From positions 1 to 52,433 of the forward strand of contig JAOTTD010000011.1 in the NCBI GenBank assembly GCA_029864565.1: 52,433 nt of DNA, written 5' to 3'. Positions 35,549-43,377 of this stretch are shown in pieces. Origin of the DNA: Thermoplasmata archaeon (GTDB lineage: Archaea; Thermoplasmatota; Thermoplasmata; UBA10834). A program made the position numbers and the translations under genes. Each line of letters starts with the position of its first letter. The stretch's first letter is position 1. Under the pieces are notes generated by a model. That model saw nothing but the letters and a program-made list of their open reading frames with translations. It searched no databases and had not been told where the DNA came from.

Positions 35549-36064
35549 ATGTCTCGCAAGCCCAACAGTATGTACCGGGAGATAAGAGGTCAGGCGTATT
35601 GCCGCAGAGAGTACATGGGCGGCGTCCCAGCGTGCAGGATCACCCAGTTCGAGCATGGCACGAAGGCAGACTACCCAGTGCGCATGAGCCTTAGGGTGAC
35701 CGAGCAGTGTCAGATCAGACACATTGCGCTCGAGGCAGCCCGTATCTCCGCGAACAGGTTCCTCACCAAGAAGGTCGGCCAGTCAGGTTACCATCTCAAG
35801 ATCAAAATATATCCGCACAACGTGCTCAGAGAGAACAAGATCGCGACGGGCGCAGGCGCGGACCGTATATCGGAGGGCATGAGACACGCTTTCGGGAAAC
35901 CCATAGGCACGGCCGCAAGAGTGGCCAGGGACCAGGAGGTCATCGCCCTCGAGACATCGCAGAACCACTTCGCGACTGCGAAGCAGGCACTGAAGCGCGC
36001 CGCGGTGAAGCTGCCGTCGCCCTGCTACATCATCGTCGAGAAGGGCACAGCACCGGCGAAGTGA
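35549..36064 (+). CDS. rpl10e: 50S ribosomal protein L10e (uL16)
   Basis: A 171-residue large-subunit protein of the L16/L10e family. It begins RKPNSMYREIRGQAYCRREYMGG and has SLRVTEQCQIRH, GYHLKIKIYPHNVLRENK and GADRISEGMRHAFGKP. It binds 23S rRNA near the peptidyl transferase centre. It appears to be transcribed on its own, divergent from rnp4. Confidence 0.97.
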   Translation: MSRKPNSMYREIRGQAYCRREYMGGVPACRITQFEHGTKADYPVRMSLRVTEQCQIRHIALEAARISANRFLTKKVGQSGYHLKIKIYPHNVLRENKIATGAGADRISEGMRHAFGKPIGTAARVARDQEVIALETSQNHFATAKQALKRAAVKLPSPCYIIVEKGTAPAK

Positions 36065-36200
36065 GGCTGGACCGACGTACAACCCCGCTGTGTTGCTACC
36101 AATTTCCGCACAACCTTTTTTACGAATGTCGTAGGTACCGTTGATTGGACCTTTGCCCGTGCATTTGAGCGGGGCACTGGTTGAGTGTGGCTGCTGTATC

Positions 36201-37196
36201 ATGTACGACGTCGACCTAACAAACGCGATCGCTGAGATCAAGCGGTTGAAGGCGAGGATCATCGCCCTCCAAGTTCCAGAGGGAATGAAGAAGAGGGCAT
36301 ACCAGATAGCAGAAGACATCGAGAACAACGCAGGCGCCGAGGTGATGCTCGTCGCCGAGCCGTGCTTCGGCGCGTGCGATGTTCCATCGTCGCTGTTCGA
36401 GATGGTCGAAGCGATTGTCCACGTCGGCCACTCGCCAATTCCGGCGATAAGGTACAGCAAGCCTGTGATATTCGTCCCCGCGAGGTCGAGGGTATCGGTG
36501 AGCGAGCAGCTCAAGAAGGCCGTGGGTCTGCTGAAGGAGCCTGTTGGAGTCATAGCCACCTCACAGCACCTCGAGGAGCTAGACGACGCCATCGAGGGAC
36601 TGGAGAGCATGGGCATGAAGGTCAAGATAGGCGAGGGAGACACCCGCATATCTCATGTCGGCGAGATACTCGGATGCAACTACACCACTGCAACATCCAT
36701 AATGGATGATGTCAACAGCTATCTGCTCATAGGCAGCGGCACGTTCCACGGGCTGGGAGTCCATCTGGCCACCGGCAAGAAGGTCGTCGTTCTCGACCCG
36801 AACCTCGAGGAACCGAGGGAGATCGAGCAGGCGAAGGACAAGATCCTGCGTCAGCGACACGCCGCGATAGAGAAGGCGGAGAGGGCGCGGTCGTTCGGGA
36901 TAATCATCGGGGAGAAGGTTGGCCAGAGGCGCCTCAGACGCGCCAGAGAACTGCGGAAACTGCTCAGGTGGAAGCGGAAGGATGCGAGTCTCATATTGAT
37001 GGACAAGTTCGACCCTGAGAAGCTGAAGAGCCTGGGATTCGATGCGTATGTGTCGACCGCATGTCCCAGGATCGCCATAGACGATGTTGCGATGTACGAC
37101 AGACCTCTGCTGACGCCTCATGAGCTCGAAATAGTCCTGGGTGTCAGGAAGTGGGACGACTACAGCTTCGACCAGATGACCGATGACGAGTTTTAA
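36201..37196 (+). CDS. dph2: Diphthamide synthase subunit Dph2
   Basis: A noncanonical radical SAM enzyme that transfers the 3-amino-3-carboxypropyl group of AdoMet to a histidine of elongation factor 2. The length of 331 residues fits archaeal Dph2. The three cluster cysteines are seen in EPCFGACD (about 54), GCNY (about 159) and STACPRIAIDD (about 288). The ATG at 36201 gives the usual N-terminus (DVDLTNAIAEIKRLKAR) although no clear ribosome-binding site precedes it; a TTG at 36141 is in frame. A T-rich TATA-like element is near 36113. mtxX follows after 18 nt. Confidence 0.92.
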   Translation: MYDVDLTNAIAEIKRLKARIIALQVPEGMKKRAYQIAEDIENNAGAEVMLVAEPCFGACDVPSSLFEMVEAIVHVGHSPIPAIRYSKPVIFVPARSRVSVSEQLKKAVGLLKEPVGVIATSQHLEELDDAIEGLESMGMKVKIGEGDTRISHVGEILGCNYTTATSIMDDVNSYLLIGSGTFHGLGVHLATGKKVVVLDPNLEEPREIEQAKDKILRQRHAAIEKAERARSFGIIIGEKVGQRRLRRARELRKLLRWKRKDASLILMDKFDPEKLKSLGFDAYVSTACPRIAIDDVAMYDRPLLTPHELEIVLGVRKWDDYSFDQMTDDEF

Positions 37197-37214
37197 GTCT
37201 GGAGGAGTCACGCC

Positions 37215-37991
37215 ATGATTGACCTAGACGGGCTCCTTGCGGCCGGGTGCCGCAGCAGCATTCGCATAGGCATAGGCATCTGGGGGGACAGGTTTTCGAG
37301 CACGGCCAGCCTGCTGCGCGACAAGGGCTGTGGAGTGGAACTCGTCAGCTTTGAAGAGCCTCGCGCCTTTTCCGAAGCACTTCAAAACGGTGGCGTCGAC
37401 GCTGGCGTGAGAGGGGTTCTGAGGTCCTCCGACATGCTCGGGGAGATCAGGTCGCGCTACGCAGCAAACGACATAATGAGAACGGCAGTCCTCACAGCGT
37501 CCAATGGCAAGCCATTCTTGCTTACGCCCGTCGGAATAGACGAGGGGCGCACGATGGGCGAGCGACTCGAGTTGGCCAGGGCTACCGTCAGGTATTTCTC
37601 CCCAGCTGGTTGGCGCCCAAGCATAGGGGTCCTGTCAAACGGGCGCCCCGAGGATGTAGAAAGGGGAGAGGACATACGCCGGAGCCTCGCGGACGGAGAT
37701 GAGATTGCACGGATACTGTCCGAGGATGGGCTCAAGGCTGACCACCACCATATATTGGTGGAGGAGGCCGTCAGGGAGAGCGACCTCATCCTGGCTCCAG
37801 GGGGAGTCGCAGGCAACCTCATGTTCAGGACCTTGCACTTCGTGGGTTCGGGCCGCGCTTATGGCGCACCGATCATCAACCTGCCGGCGGTCTTCGTGGA
37901 CACTTCAAGGGCCAAAGAGGACTTCGTGGAGCCCGTATTGCTGGCCGCTGGACTGGCTGAGCTCGGCTGCGGCTCTGGACGGCGGGCGTGA
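37215..37991 (+). CDS. mtxX: MtxX-like protein (methanogenesis marker 4 family)
   Basis: A 258-residue protein resembling MtxX, a family found in methanogens and distantly related to phosphate acetyl/butyryltransferases. Family-like segments are GGVDAGVRGVLRSS, FLLTPVGIDEGRTM, LSNGRPEDVERGEDI, ILAPGGVAGNLMFRTLHFVG and VFVDTSRAKEDF. The reaction is unknown; a methyltransferase role has been proposed for homologues. GGAGGAG lies 7 nt before the ATG. It follows dph2 closely and probably shares its transcript. No other methanogenesis gene is in the window. Confidence 0.75.
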   Translation: MIDLDGLLAAGCRSSIRIGIGIWGDRFSSTASLLRDKGCGVELVSFEEPRAFSEALQNGGVDAGVRGVLRSSDMLGEIRSRYAANDIMRTAVLTASNGKPFLLTPVGIDEGRTMGERLELARATVRYFSPAGWRPSIGVLSNGRPEDVERGEDIRRSLADGDEIARILSEDGLKADHHHILVEEAVRESDLILAPGGVAGNLMFRTLHFVGSGRAYGAPIINLPAVFVDTSRAKEDFVEPVLLAAGLAELGCGSGRRA

Positions 37992-38024
37992 AAGGTTTTT
38001 TATGTGCGCCTGAGCTACCTTGAC

Positions 38025-38507
38025 ATGATGAGGCTGGAAATCAACGGCTGGAGCTCCAAAATCACCTTCTCCGCCACCCACATAATACCCGGGCACTACA
38101 AGTGCGGGAGACTGCATGGGCATGACTACGCCATCAACGCGACCGTCTTCGGTAACATCGGACCTGAAGGCGTGATCATGGATTTCATAAGCGTGAAGGA
38201 GTTTCTGCGTAAGATCGCCGCAGAACTCGACCACAAAGTGCTGATACCCATGCGGGACACGGGCGTCAAGAGGAAAGGAGGCTCGATCCAATACTCAACG
38301 AATGGCAAGGAGTATATGTTTCCCGAGGAGGACTGTGCTCTGCTGGATGTTGGCGTCGCATCGGCTGAAGAGCTGGCGAATTTCGTCCTAGGAAGGGTCA
38401 GAGAAAAAGTGCACTTCCCAGAAAGTGTCACAAGAGTCGAGATAGGGGTCGACGAAGGCGAGGGACAGGGCGCCTGGACGGGCATCGACCTCGACGCGCG
38501 AGGGTAG
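38025..38507 (+). CDS. queD: 6-carboxytetrahydropterin synthase / 6-pyruvoyl-tetrahydropterin synthase family
   Basis: The first committed enzyme of preQ0 synthesis, about 160 residues. Zinc-binding histidines are in FSATHIIPGHYKCGRLHGHDY, with the catalytic cysteine nearby (C of YKCGRLHG), then VIMDFISVKEFLRKI and DHKVLIP. TTTTTTATG (37996-38004) lies ~26 nt before the ATG at 38025, so the mRNA is probably leaderless; a GTG at 38004 is in frame but overlaps the TATA box. Its stop codon shares a base with the queC GTG start. Confidence 0.9.
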   Translation: MMRLEINGWSSKITFSATHIIPGHYKCGRLHGHDYAINATVFGNIGPEGVIMDFISVKEFLRKIAAELDHKVLIPMRDTGVKRKGGSIQYSTNGKEYMFPEEDCALLDVGVASAEELANFVLGRVREKVHFPESVTRVEIGVDEGEGQGAWTGIDLDARG

Positions 38508-39208
38508 TGCCGTACATGGCCCTCGCCATAGTGCTTTTGTCTGGAGGACTCGACTCAACCACCGCTCTCGCGATAGCCGCCGAGAAGGGCTACGGCATCG
38601 TTGCCTTGACTTTTGACTATGGACAGAGGCATGACAGGGAGGTCGAGAGTGCCCGACGGGTTGCGGAACATTATGGTGTGAAGAGGCACATCGTCATCGA
38701 CCTGGACATTGGAGGATACCTCAGTAGTTCGCTCACCGACGCATCCCAGGAGGTCCCGACGGACGGACTCGTAAGGGACGGCCCTGCGGGAATACCAAAC
38801 ACATACGTCCCCGGACGCAACATGGTGTTCCTGAGTTTGGCGGCCGCCATTGCTGAGGGGATAGGGGCAGAATCGGTGTTCGTGGCGGCCAATGCCGTGG
38901 ACTACAGCGGATACCCGGACTGCACACCCGAGTTCTTGGAAGCGTTCCAGGAGACACTCGCGGTTGGCACCAAGAGAGGCGTAGAAGGAAGACCAGTGCG
39001 CGTCGATGCGCCGCTGCTCCGCTTGAGCAAGGCGGAGATCGTCAGGGAAGCCGTCCGCCTGGATGCGCCGCTGGACCTCACGTGGAGCTGCTACAGGGGT
39101 GGGAACAAGGCGTGTGGCGTGTGCGATTCATGTCGCCTGCGGCTGAACGGCTTCAAGGAGGCGGGAGAGAGCGACCCGCTGGAATACGACAGGGGGGATG
39201 ACGGATGA
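38507..39208 (+). CDS. queC: 7-cyano-7-deazaguanine (preQ0) synthase
   Basis: Converts 7-carboxy-7-deazaguanine to preQ0 with ATP and ammonia; in archaea preQ0 goes to archaeosine in tRNA. It has 233 residues with the PP-loop SGGLDSTTALAIA, FDYGQRHDREVE, GIPNTYVPGRNMVFLSLA, and a zinc site SCYRGGNKACGVCDSC. The start is a GTG overlapping the queD stop, and the end overlaps queE (ATGA). Confidence 0.95.
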   Translation: MPYMALAIVLLSGGLDSTTALAIAAEKGYGIVALTFDYGQRHDREVESARRVAEHYGVKRHIVIDLDIGGYLSSSLTDASQEVPTDGLVRDGPAGIPNTYVPGRNMVFLSLAAAIAEGIGAESVFVAANAVDYSGYPDCTPEFLEAFQETLAVGTKRGVEGRPVRVDAPLLRLSKAEIVREAVRLDAPLDLTWSCYRGGNKACGVCDSCRLRLNGFKEAGESDPLEYDRGDDG

Positions 39209-39834
39209 AGATATACTCCATCTTTCGGTCCATACAGGGTGAGGGGATTACAATCGGAGCTCCGACCGTCTTCATAAGGACTTCTGGCTGCCCCCTCAGG
39301 TGCACGTACTGCGACACCGCGCAGGCATTCGAGAAGGGCGAGGAGATGTCTCTGGATGATATAATCGCCCAAGTGGAGAAGCAGAAGACGAAGACCCTCT
39401 GTCTCACTGGCGGGGAGCCGCTGGCGCAGAAGGACTCGTACAAGCTCATCCAGAGGCTGCTCGGCAAGCGATTCGTTGTTGTCGTCGAGACGAGTGGCGC
39501 CATACCGCTCGACGAGATGCCGTGCGACGAGAACCTGTCGATAAGCATGGACATCAAGTGCCCGTCGTCCGGGGAGTCAACGAAGATGTTCTACAGCAAC
39601 ATCGAGCTCCTCGGGCCCACCGACCAGCTGAAGTTCGTCATCTCAGACGCGCAAGACTACGATTTCGCGAAGGACGTCGTCAGAGAGTATGAGCCCAAGT
39701 GCGAAGTGATCTTCACCCCGGTCGGAGGCACGGACCTCAAGGACCTCGCAGAGAGGGTGCTGAAAGACGGCCTCGAGGTGAGGGTACTTCCACAGCTGCA
39801 CAAGTTCATCTGGGGCGACGAAGACAACCGGTGA
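39205..39834 (+). CDS. queE: 7-carboxy-7-deazaguanine synthase
   Basis: A radical SAM enzyme that makes the 7-deazaguanine ring from 6-carboxytetrahydropterin. It has 209 residues with SIQGEGITIGAPTVFIRTSG and the AdoMet cluster motif CPLRCTYC, followed by LTGGEPL and DIKCPSSGE. It is the last gene of the queD-queC-queE operon and ends 4 nt before the convergent thrS stop. Confidence 0.94.
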   Translation: MKIYSIFRSIQGEGITIGAPTVFIRTSGCPLRCTYCDTAQAFEKGEEMSLDDIIAQVEKQKTKTLCLTGGEPLAQKDSYKLIQRLLGKRFVVVVETSGAIPLDEMPCDENLSISMDIKCPSSGESTKMFYSNIELLGPTDQLKFVISDAQDYDFAKDVVREYEPKCEVIFTPVGGTDLKDLAERVLKDGLEVRVLPQLHKFIWGDEDNR

Positions 39835-39838
39835 CAAT

Positions 39839-41677
39839 TCATCCTCTGAACACTGGGCGCTTGGACATCAGCATGGGCAAGGGCAGGGGAGCTCTGGGAT
39901 ATCCAGCGGAGAGCGACTCCACCTCAGCTGCCAGTTGCTCCCGTGTCATGACCTTCATCTCGCCGGATCTGAGGCGCACCGGAAACTGTCCCGAGGCCTT
40001 CTCCTTGTCGCCGACGACGATGATCATGTTCACCCACTCCCGCTCGGCGTTCCTTATCTTCTTGCCTACGGAATCGTCCGAATCGTCTATGTCGATCCTG
40101 ACGTCCAGCGCCTCGGCGAGTTCTTTGCAGTCTTCGACGAACGATTCGCCGACCGGGATGAGTCGAACTTGGGTGGGCGACAGCCAGAACGGCAAGCTGG
40201 GCTTTTCTTTCTTCAGCGCCTCCTCCAAAAGCACGTACATCCAGCGTTCTATCGAGCCGATCGACGAATGGCAGATGATGCATCCCTTCTTCTTGCCGCC
40301 CTCGTCGACGAATAGGATGCCGTACCTCTCCGCGTCCGCGACATCCAGCTGGACCGTGCTGAGCTGTACGGCTCCGCCGGTCGAGTCCAAACCGTTGAAC
40401 TCGTGCTTGACCGCCCAGTAGTGCTTCATCTCAGAGAGCACCTCTACCAGCGCCGGCCTGTTCGAGTATCTCAGCAGCTCGACTATATTCTGCTTGTACT
40501 TGTCGTAGTATTCCTGCACGACCCTGAAGGCGACGGCGTACTCCACGCCAGTCGCGTTCGCGAGGTCGGAATAGTGTCTGTAGAGGAGCATGTACTCATC
40601 CCATCCGCTGTCTATGTCCTTCACGAAGCAGTGCACATCCGGCATGTGGAAGGCCCTGAGCCTCTTCAGACCTGTTAGCTCACCCCTCTGTTCGAGACGG
40701 AAGCTCTTGGAGAACTCGTATATCCTGAGCGGCAGGTTCCTGTAACTTATGGTCGCATCCTTCATCATGCGGAACAACCCGAAGTCGCCAGCGAACCTGA
40801 GAACGAACTCTCGCTTCTCTTCGGTCTTGAGCGTGTAGTGCCTCTCGTGGAACGTCATGCCCTGGCTTCGTATGTCCGGCTGGGTCCAGTCGTACATGAT
40901 GGGCGTGTCTATCTGCATGGCTCCTATCCTGTCAACCGCTATCTGCTCGGCCCACTTCTCGAGGAGCCTGAAGACGAGGTGGCCCTTGGGATACAGCCTG
41001 AAGTGTCCCCGGTCGCTCGCCTCTTCGTAATCGACCAGCTCGAGCCTCTGCATGGCTTTGATCGACGGCGGCTCGATCCCCTTGGACCTGCCGATTTCCT
41101 CGGACAGTATGAACTTCTTCAGGGGGTGGCCATCCGCCAGCGATGACAGGCTGCCCGGGTCGCTGATATCGATGGGTATCTCCTCTCCCTCAGGCGTCAA
41201 GATCAGAAGATTACGTGATATGTTCTCGACGACCTCTTCTCGAGTGGCCTTCTTAGCGGATGTGTAATCGCGCGAGAGCTCGGACATCGGATGGCCCTTG
41301 CAGCTGATCTCGAAGGACTTGTACCATCCAAAGGGCGCCCGGTGGACCTCGACGCCAGCAGCTCTGATCGCGTCCTCCGTCGCCTTGAGCGCTTTGACTG
41401 CCAGATCTGGGCCGGCTAGGTCTGAGCTCAGGTGTGCGTATGGATAGAGGACTATCCGCTCAGCCTCCACATTTTGGAAGACGTCCAGTATGTCTGAGGA
41501 TGCAGAGTCTGCCAGCGCCAAGAACTCGGTGTCCCTCGACTCCACGGTGCAGAACACCACCAGAGCCTCTTTGGATTTGTGCTTCTTGGGGTCGTCCTCA
41601 GGAAGCTCCTCCGCAACCTTCGTGGCCGATCTCGACTTGTATTCGAATTTGTCCGCGTGGATGAGAAGCGCTCTCAT
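39839..41677 (-). CDS. thrS: Threonyl-tRNA synthetase, archaeal type
   Basis: Charges tRNA-Thr. It has 612 residues. The first ~145 residues are the archaeal N-terminal editing domain with the DTD-like fold (MRALLIHADKFEY, GWYKSFEISCKGHPMSELSR). The class II core includes motif 2 (EFSKSFRLEQRGELTGLKRLRAFHMPD), DSTGGAVQLSTVQLD and motif 3 GCIICHSSIGSIERWMYVLLEE. The C-terminal anticodon-binding domain follows (FWLSPTQVRLIPV). TTTTAATAG (minus strand, near 41709-41717) predicts a short leader of ~10 nt. Confidence 0.96.
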   Translation of the reverse strand: MRALLIHADKFEYKSRSATKVAEELPEDDPKKHKSKEALVVFCTVESRDTEFLALADSASSDILDVFQNVEAERIVLYPYAHLSSDLAGPDLAVKALKATEDAIRAAGVEVHRAPFGWYKSFEISCKGHPMSELSRDYTSAKKATREEVVENISRNLLILTPEGEEIPIDISDPGSLSSLADGHPLKKFILSEEIGRSKGIEPPSIKAMQRLELVDYEEASDRGHFRLYPKGHLVFRLLEKWAEQIAVDRIGAMQIDTPIMYDWTQPDIRSQGMTFHERHYTLKTEEKREFVLRFAGDFGLFRMMKDATISYRNLPLRIYEFSKSFRLEQRGELTGLKRLRAFHMPDVHCFVKDIDSGWDEYMLLYRHYSDLANATGVEYAVAFRVVQEYYDKYKQNIVELLRYSNRPALVEVLSEMKHYWAVKHEFNGLDSTGGAVQLSTVQLDVADAERYGILFVDEGGKKKGCIICHSSIGSIERWMYVLLEEALKKEKPSLPFWLSPTQVRLIPVGESFVEDCKELAEALDVRIDIDDSDDSVGKKIRNAEREWVNMIIVVGDKEKASGQFPVRLRSGEMKVMTREQLAAEVESLSAGYPRAPLPLPMLMSKRPVFRG

Positions 41678-41800
41678 GCTGATTCAGCGTGAGAATAGAT
41701 GGCGGACTATTAAAACATGGCACAGCGTGGCTTACCGACTTGGTCGTGAGGCCAGACAACCGCCTTAGGGGTGGCAGATAGCAACGCTTTTTTACCATAA

Positions 41801-41819
41801 CCCGACATAGATAGTCGGG
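41801..41819. promoter_or_regulatory. Inverted repeat at the predicted start site of the ACT-domain gene
   Basis: CCCGAC-N7-GTCGGG is a perfect 6-bp inverted repeat. A TATA-like TTTTTTA at 41788-41794 predicts transcription from about 41818, inside the repeat. It could be an operator, possibly answering to the amino-acid-binding product. Confidence 0.45.
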
Positions 41820-41829
41820 GGTAGGAAAA

Positions 41830-42207
41830 CTGAAGGAATTCGACGTTTTCGTGCAGAACAAGCCTGGCGAACTCGCAAAGATATGCGAGGTGCTCGGCAG
41901 CAATGGCGTGAACATCAAGGCCATAGCGAGCGAGAGACAGCACAGTCGGCCTCAGATCCGCATAGTCACGGACGACGAGGCGACCACCAAGTCATCGCTA
42001 AAGAAGGTAGGTGTATCCTTCGAACTCAAGAATGTGCTCACGGTCAGTCTATCGGATAGGCCGGGAGAACTCGGCAAGATGGCTCGGAGGCTCGCCAAGG
42101 CGATGGTCAACGTCGACTCGATATACATAATCAGCAAGGAGAACGGCATGACTGAGATGGCCCTGACCGTTGACAACCTGAAGAAGGCCAAGGAGGCTCT
42201 GAGGTAG
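41830..42207 (+). CDS. Tandem ACT-domain protein
   Basis: A small protein with two ACT domains: FDVFVQNKPGELAKICEVLGSNGVNI and LTVSLSDRPGELGKMARRLAKAMVNVDSI. ACT domains bind amino acids, and stand-alone tandem forms act as sensors or regulators. The start is odd. A stop codon at 41812 closes the frame, and the only standard start is a GTG at 41851, which would remove the first strand of ACT domain 1. A CTG at 41830, just after GGGGGTAGGA, restores it and gives 125 residues, so I propose a CTG start; the GTG remains the conservative choice. Confidence 0.78.
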   Translation: MKEFDVFVQNKPGELAKICEVLGSNGVNIKAIASERQHSRPQIRIVTDDEATTKSSLKKVGVSFELKNVLTVSLSDRPGELGKMARRLAKAMVNVDSIYIISKENGMTEMALTVDNLKKAKEALR

Positions 42208-42242
42208 ACTCCGCCTTCGGTCCATTTCCGAAGTGCCTGCCG

Positions 42243-42626
42243 TCAGTCAAGGCTCTTGCCGCGCTTGATTAGTATCTCTTCCAGATGGTTCCTCGCCTCA
42301 CGGACCTTCTCCAGCTCGTCCTGAGTGAGGTCGAGTCGGAGCACGTGGGACCACACCTTCGAAAGGGAGTGGTAGGATTCTCTGATCAGCTCGAGGTCTT
42401 CCTCTAGTTCACGGACTTTGCGAGGAGATGGCTCCTCCTCGATTGGTCTGTACAGCACATTTCTGCCAATCTTCGTCCTTAAAAGGATACCTTTCTTCTC
42501 CAGCTTTTGAAGCGCCTGGGTGGCACCCGACTGGGTGATTCCAAGATCTGATGCAAGAGATGTGGGAGAGTTCACGCCATCGCGAATCCGCTTCAGTATC
42601 TCGATTTCTCTCTCGGTCAGCGACAT
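42243..42626 (-). CDS. Winged-helix transcriptional regulator (MarR/ArsR-like)
   Basis: A 127-residue regulator. Residues ~1-60 form the winged helix (LTEREIEILKRIRDG, TSLASDLGITQSGATQALQKLEKKG, wing LLRTKIGRNVLYRP). The rest is a charged helical dimerisation region. CTTATTAG on the minus strand (about 42649-42656) is ~26 nt before the ATG, predicting a leaderless mRNA. The element CGACTAAT occurs in this promoter (42648) and again upstream (42789), which hints at autoregulation. The ligand is unknown. Confidence 0.82.
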   Translation of the reverse strand: MSLTEREIEILKRIRDGVNSPTSLASDLGITQSGATQALQKLEKKGILLRTKIGRNVLYRPIEEEPSPRKVRELEEDLELIRESYHSLSKVWSHVLRLDLTQDELEKVREARNHLEEILIKRGKSLD

Positions 42627-42921
42627 CTGGAGGGAGAATCCATAAGCGACTAATAAGCTCTTCGCGACCCGCGCTTATGTGTCCTTATATGAAGGCTTAA
42701 TTATACTTATTTGTACGCCCAATTGTGACCGCCGAAGTCTCTGCGCTGGCAATGCCAACAACCGCAACTTATGCATTAGTTAATTGAACGACTAATGTTT
42801 GTTGTTCGTCTGTTTCAGGTGACATGATCCGGCGAATAGATGACCCGCGAACGAGGCGAATGCGCCGCCGTTTTCGTCGGAGTTCCGCAACGGCGGCGCA
42901 ACTGGAAGGAATGGTCCAGCG
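42627..42921. promoter_or_regulatory. 295-bp gap with two inverted repeats
   Basis: Apart from the promoter of the winged-helix gene, the gap holds CATTAGT-N10-ACTAATG (42774-42797), a perfect 7-bp inverted repeat of operator size. It also has an A/T-rich TATA-like stretch near 42698-42712. A very strong inverted repeat TGCGCCGCCGTT-N16-AACGGCGGCGCA (42861-42900) lies 21 bp beyond the ferredoxin stop codon. It could be a 3'-end hairpin of that transcript or part of an unannotated RNA. I see no coding region with support. Confidence 0.5.
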
Positions 42922-43212
42922 TCATCGGTGGCCGTCTTCCTCGGGGAACTCGTCTCTCAGCCGTCTGAGCATTTCCCTGAGTTCGGCCAATGTGGGGAAG
43001 GATATCGCTCCCTCGGGACACTGGCTCATGCAGCCCGTGCACCCCACGACACAGGAATACGGATTCGCGACCTCAGTTTCATCATTCGAGATGAAGACTT
43101 CTTGGTGACAGAACTCTGCGCATATGCCGCACTGAGTACACTTCTCAGTATCTATCCTCGGAAACCACTGGATCATCTCTCTCGGAATATTGCCGAATTC
43201 GCTTCCATCCAT
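42922..43212 (-). CDS. 4Fe-4S ferredoxin-type protein
   Basis: A 96-residue protein with two cluster motifs: CTQCGICAEFCH and CVVGCTGCMSQCP. The second carries an extra residue before its first CxxC. The leading IPREMIQWFPRID segment and the C-terminal helix (LRDEFPEED) are seen in a group of archaeal ferredoxin-like proteins of unknown partner. GATAGG precedes the ATG. It is divergent from trpE and may share control of that region, but nothing links it to tryptophan synthesis. Confidence 0.85.
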   Translation of the reverse strand: MDGSEFGNIPREMIQWFPRIDTEKCTQCGICAEFCHQEVFISNDETEVANPYSCVVGCTGCMSQCPEGAISFPTLAELREMLRRLRDEFPEEDGHR

Positions 43213-43346
43213 CCTATCACGACTTGTGCGCGACTGACGACAGCTACGCCGTACAGAGCGGAATTCGCAAGGTGCTCATAAATGTGCGGTTATCCGGCAG
43301 CCATGTGCTTCGAAGCGCACCCTGTCCATTTTAGTCCAATAATCAA

Positions 43347-43355
43347 TATATAATA
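43347..43355 (+). promoter_or_regulatory. TATA box of the trp operon
   Basis: TATATAATA is centred 26-27 nt before the trpE ATG at 43378, which predicts a leaderless transcript. This leaves no room for a trp leader peptide. GTTCA and TGAAC flank the start codon region (43373-43390) and may be an operator. Confidence 0.65.
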
Positions 43356-43377
43356 CATTGATGCTTTTGTATGTTCA

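Noticed and set aside
35492-35722. 76-codon minus-strand frame overlapping the L10e start
   Set aside because: It covers the L10e promoter and first codons and has no initiation signals.
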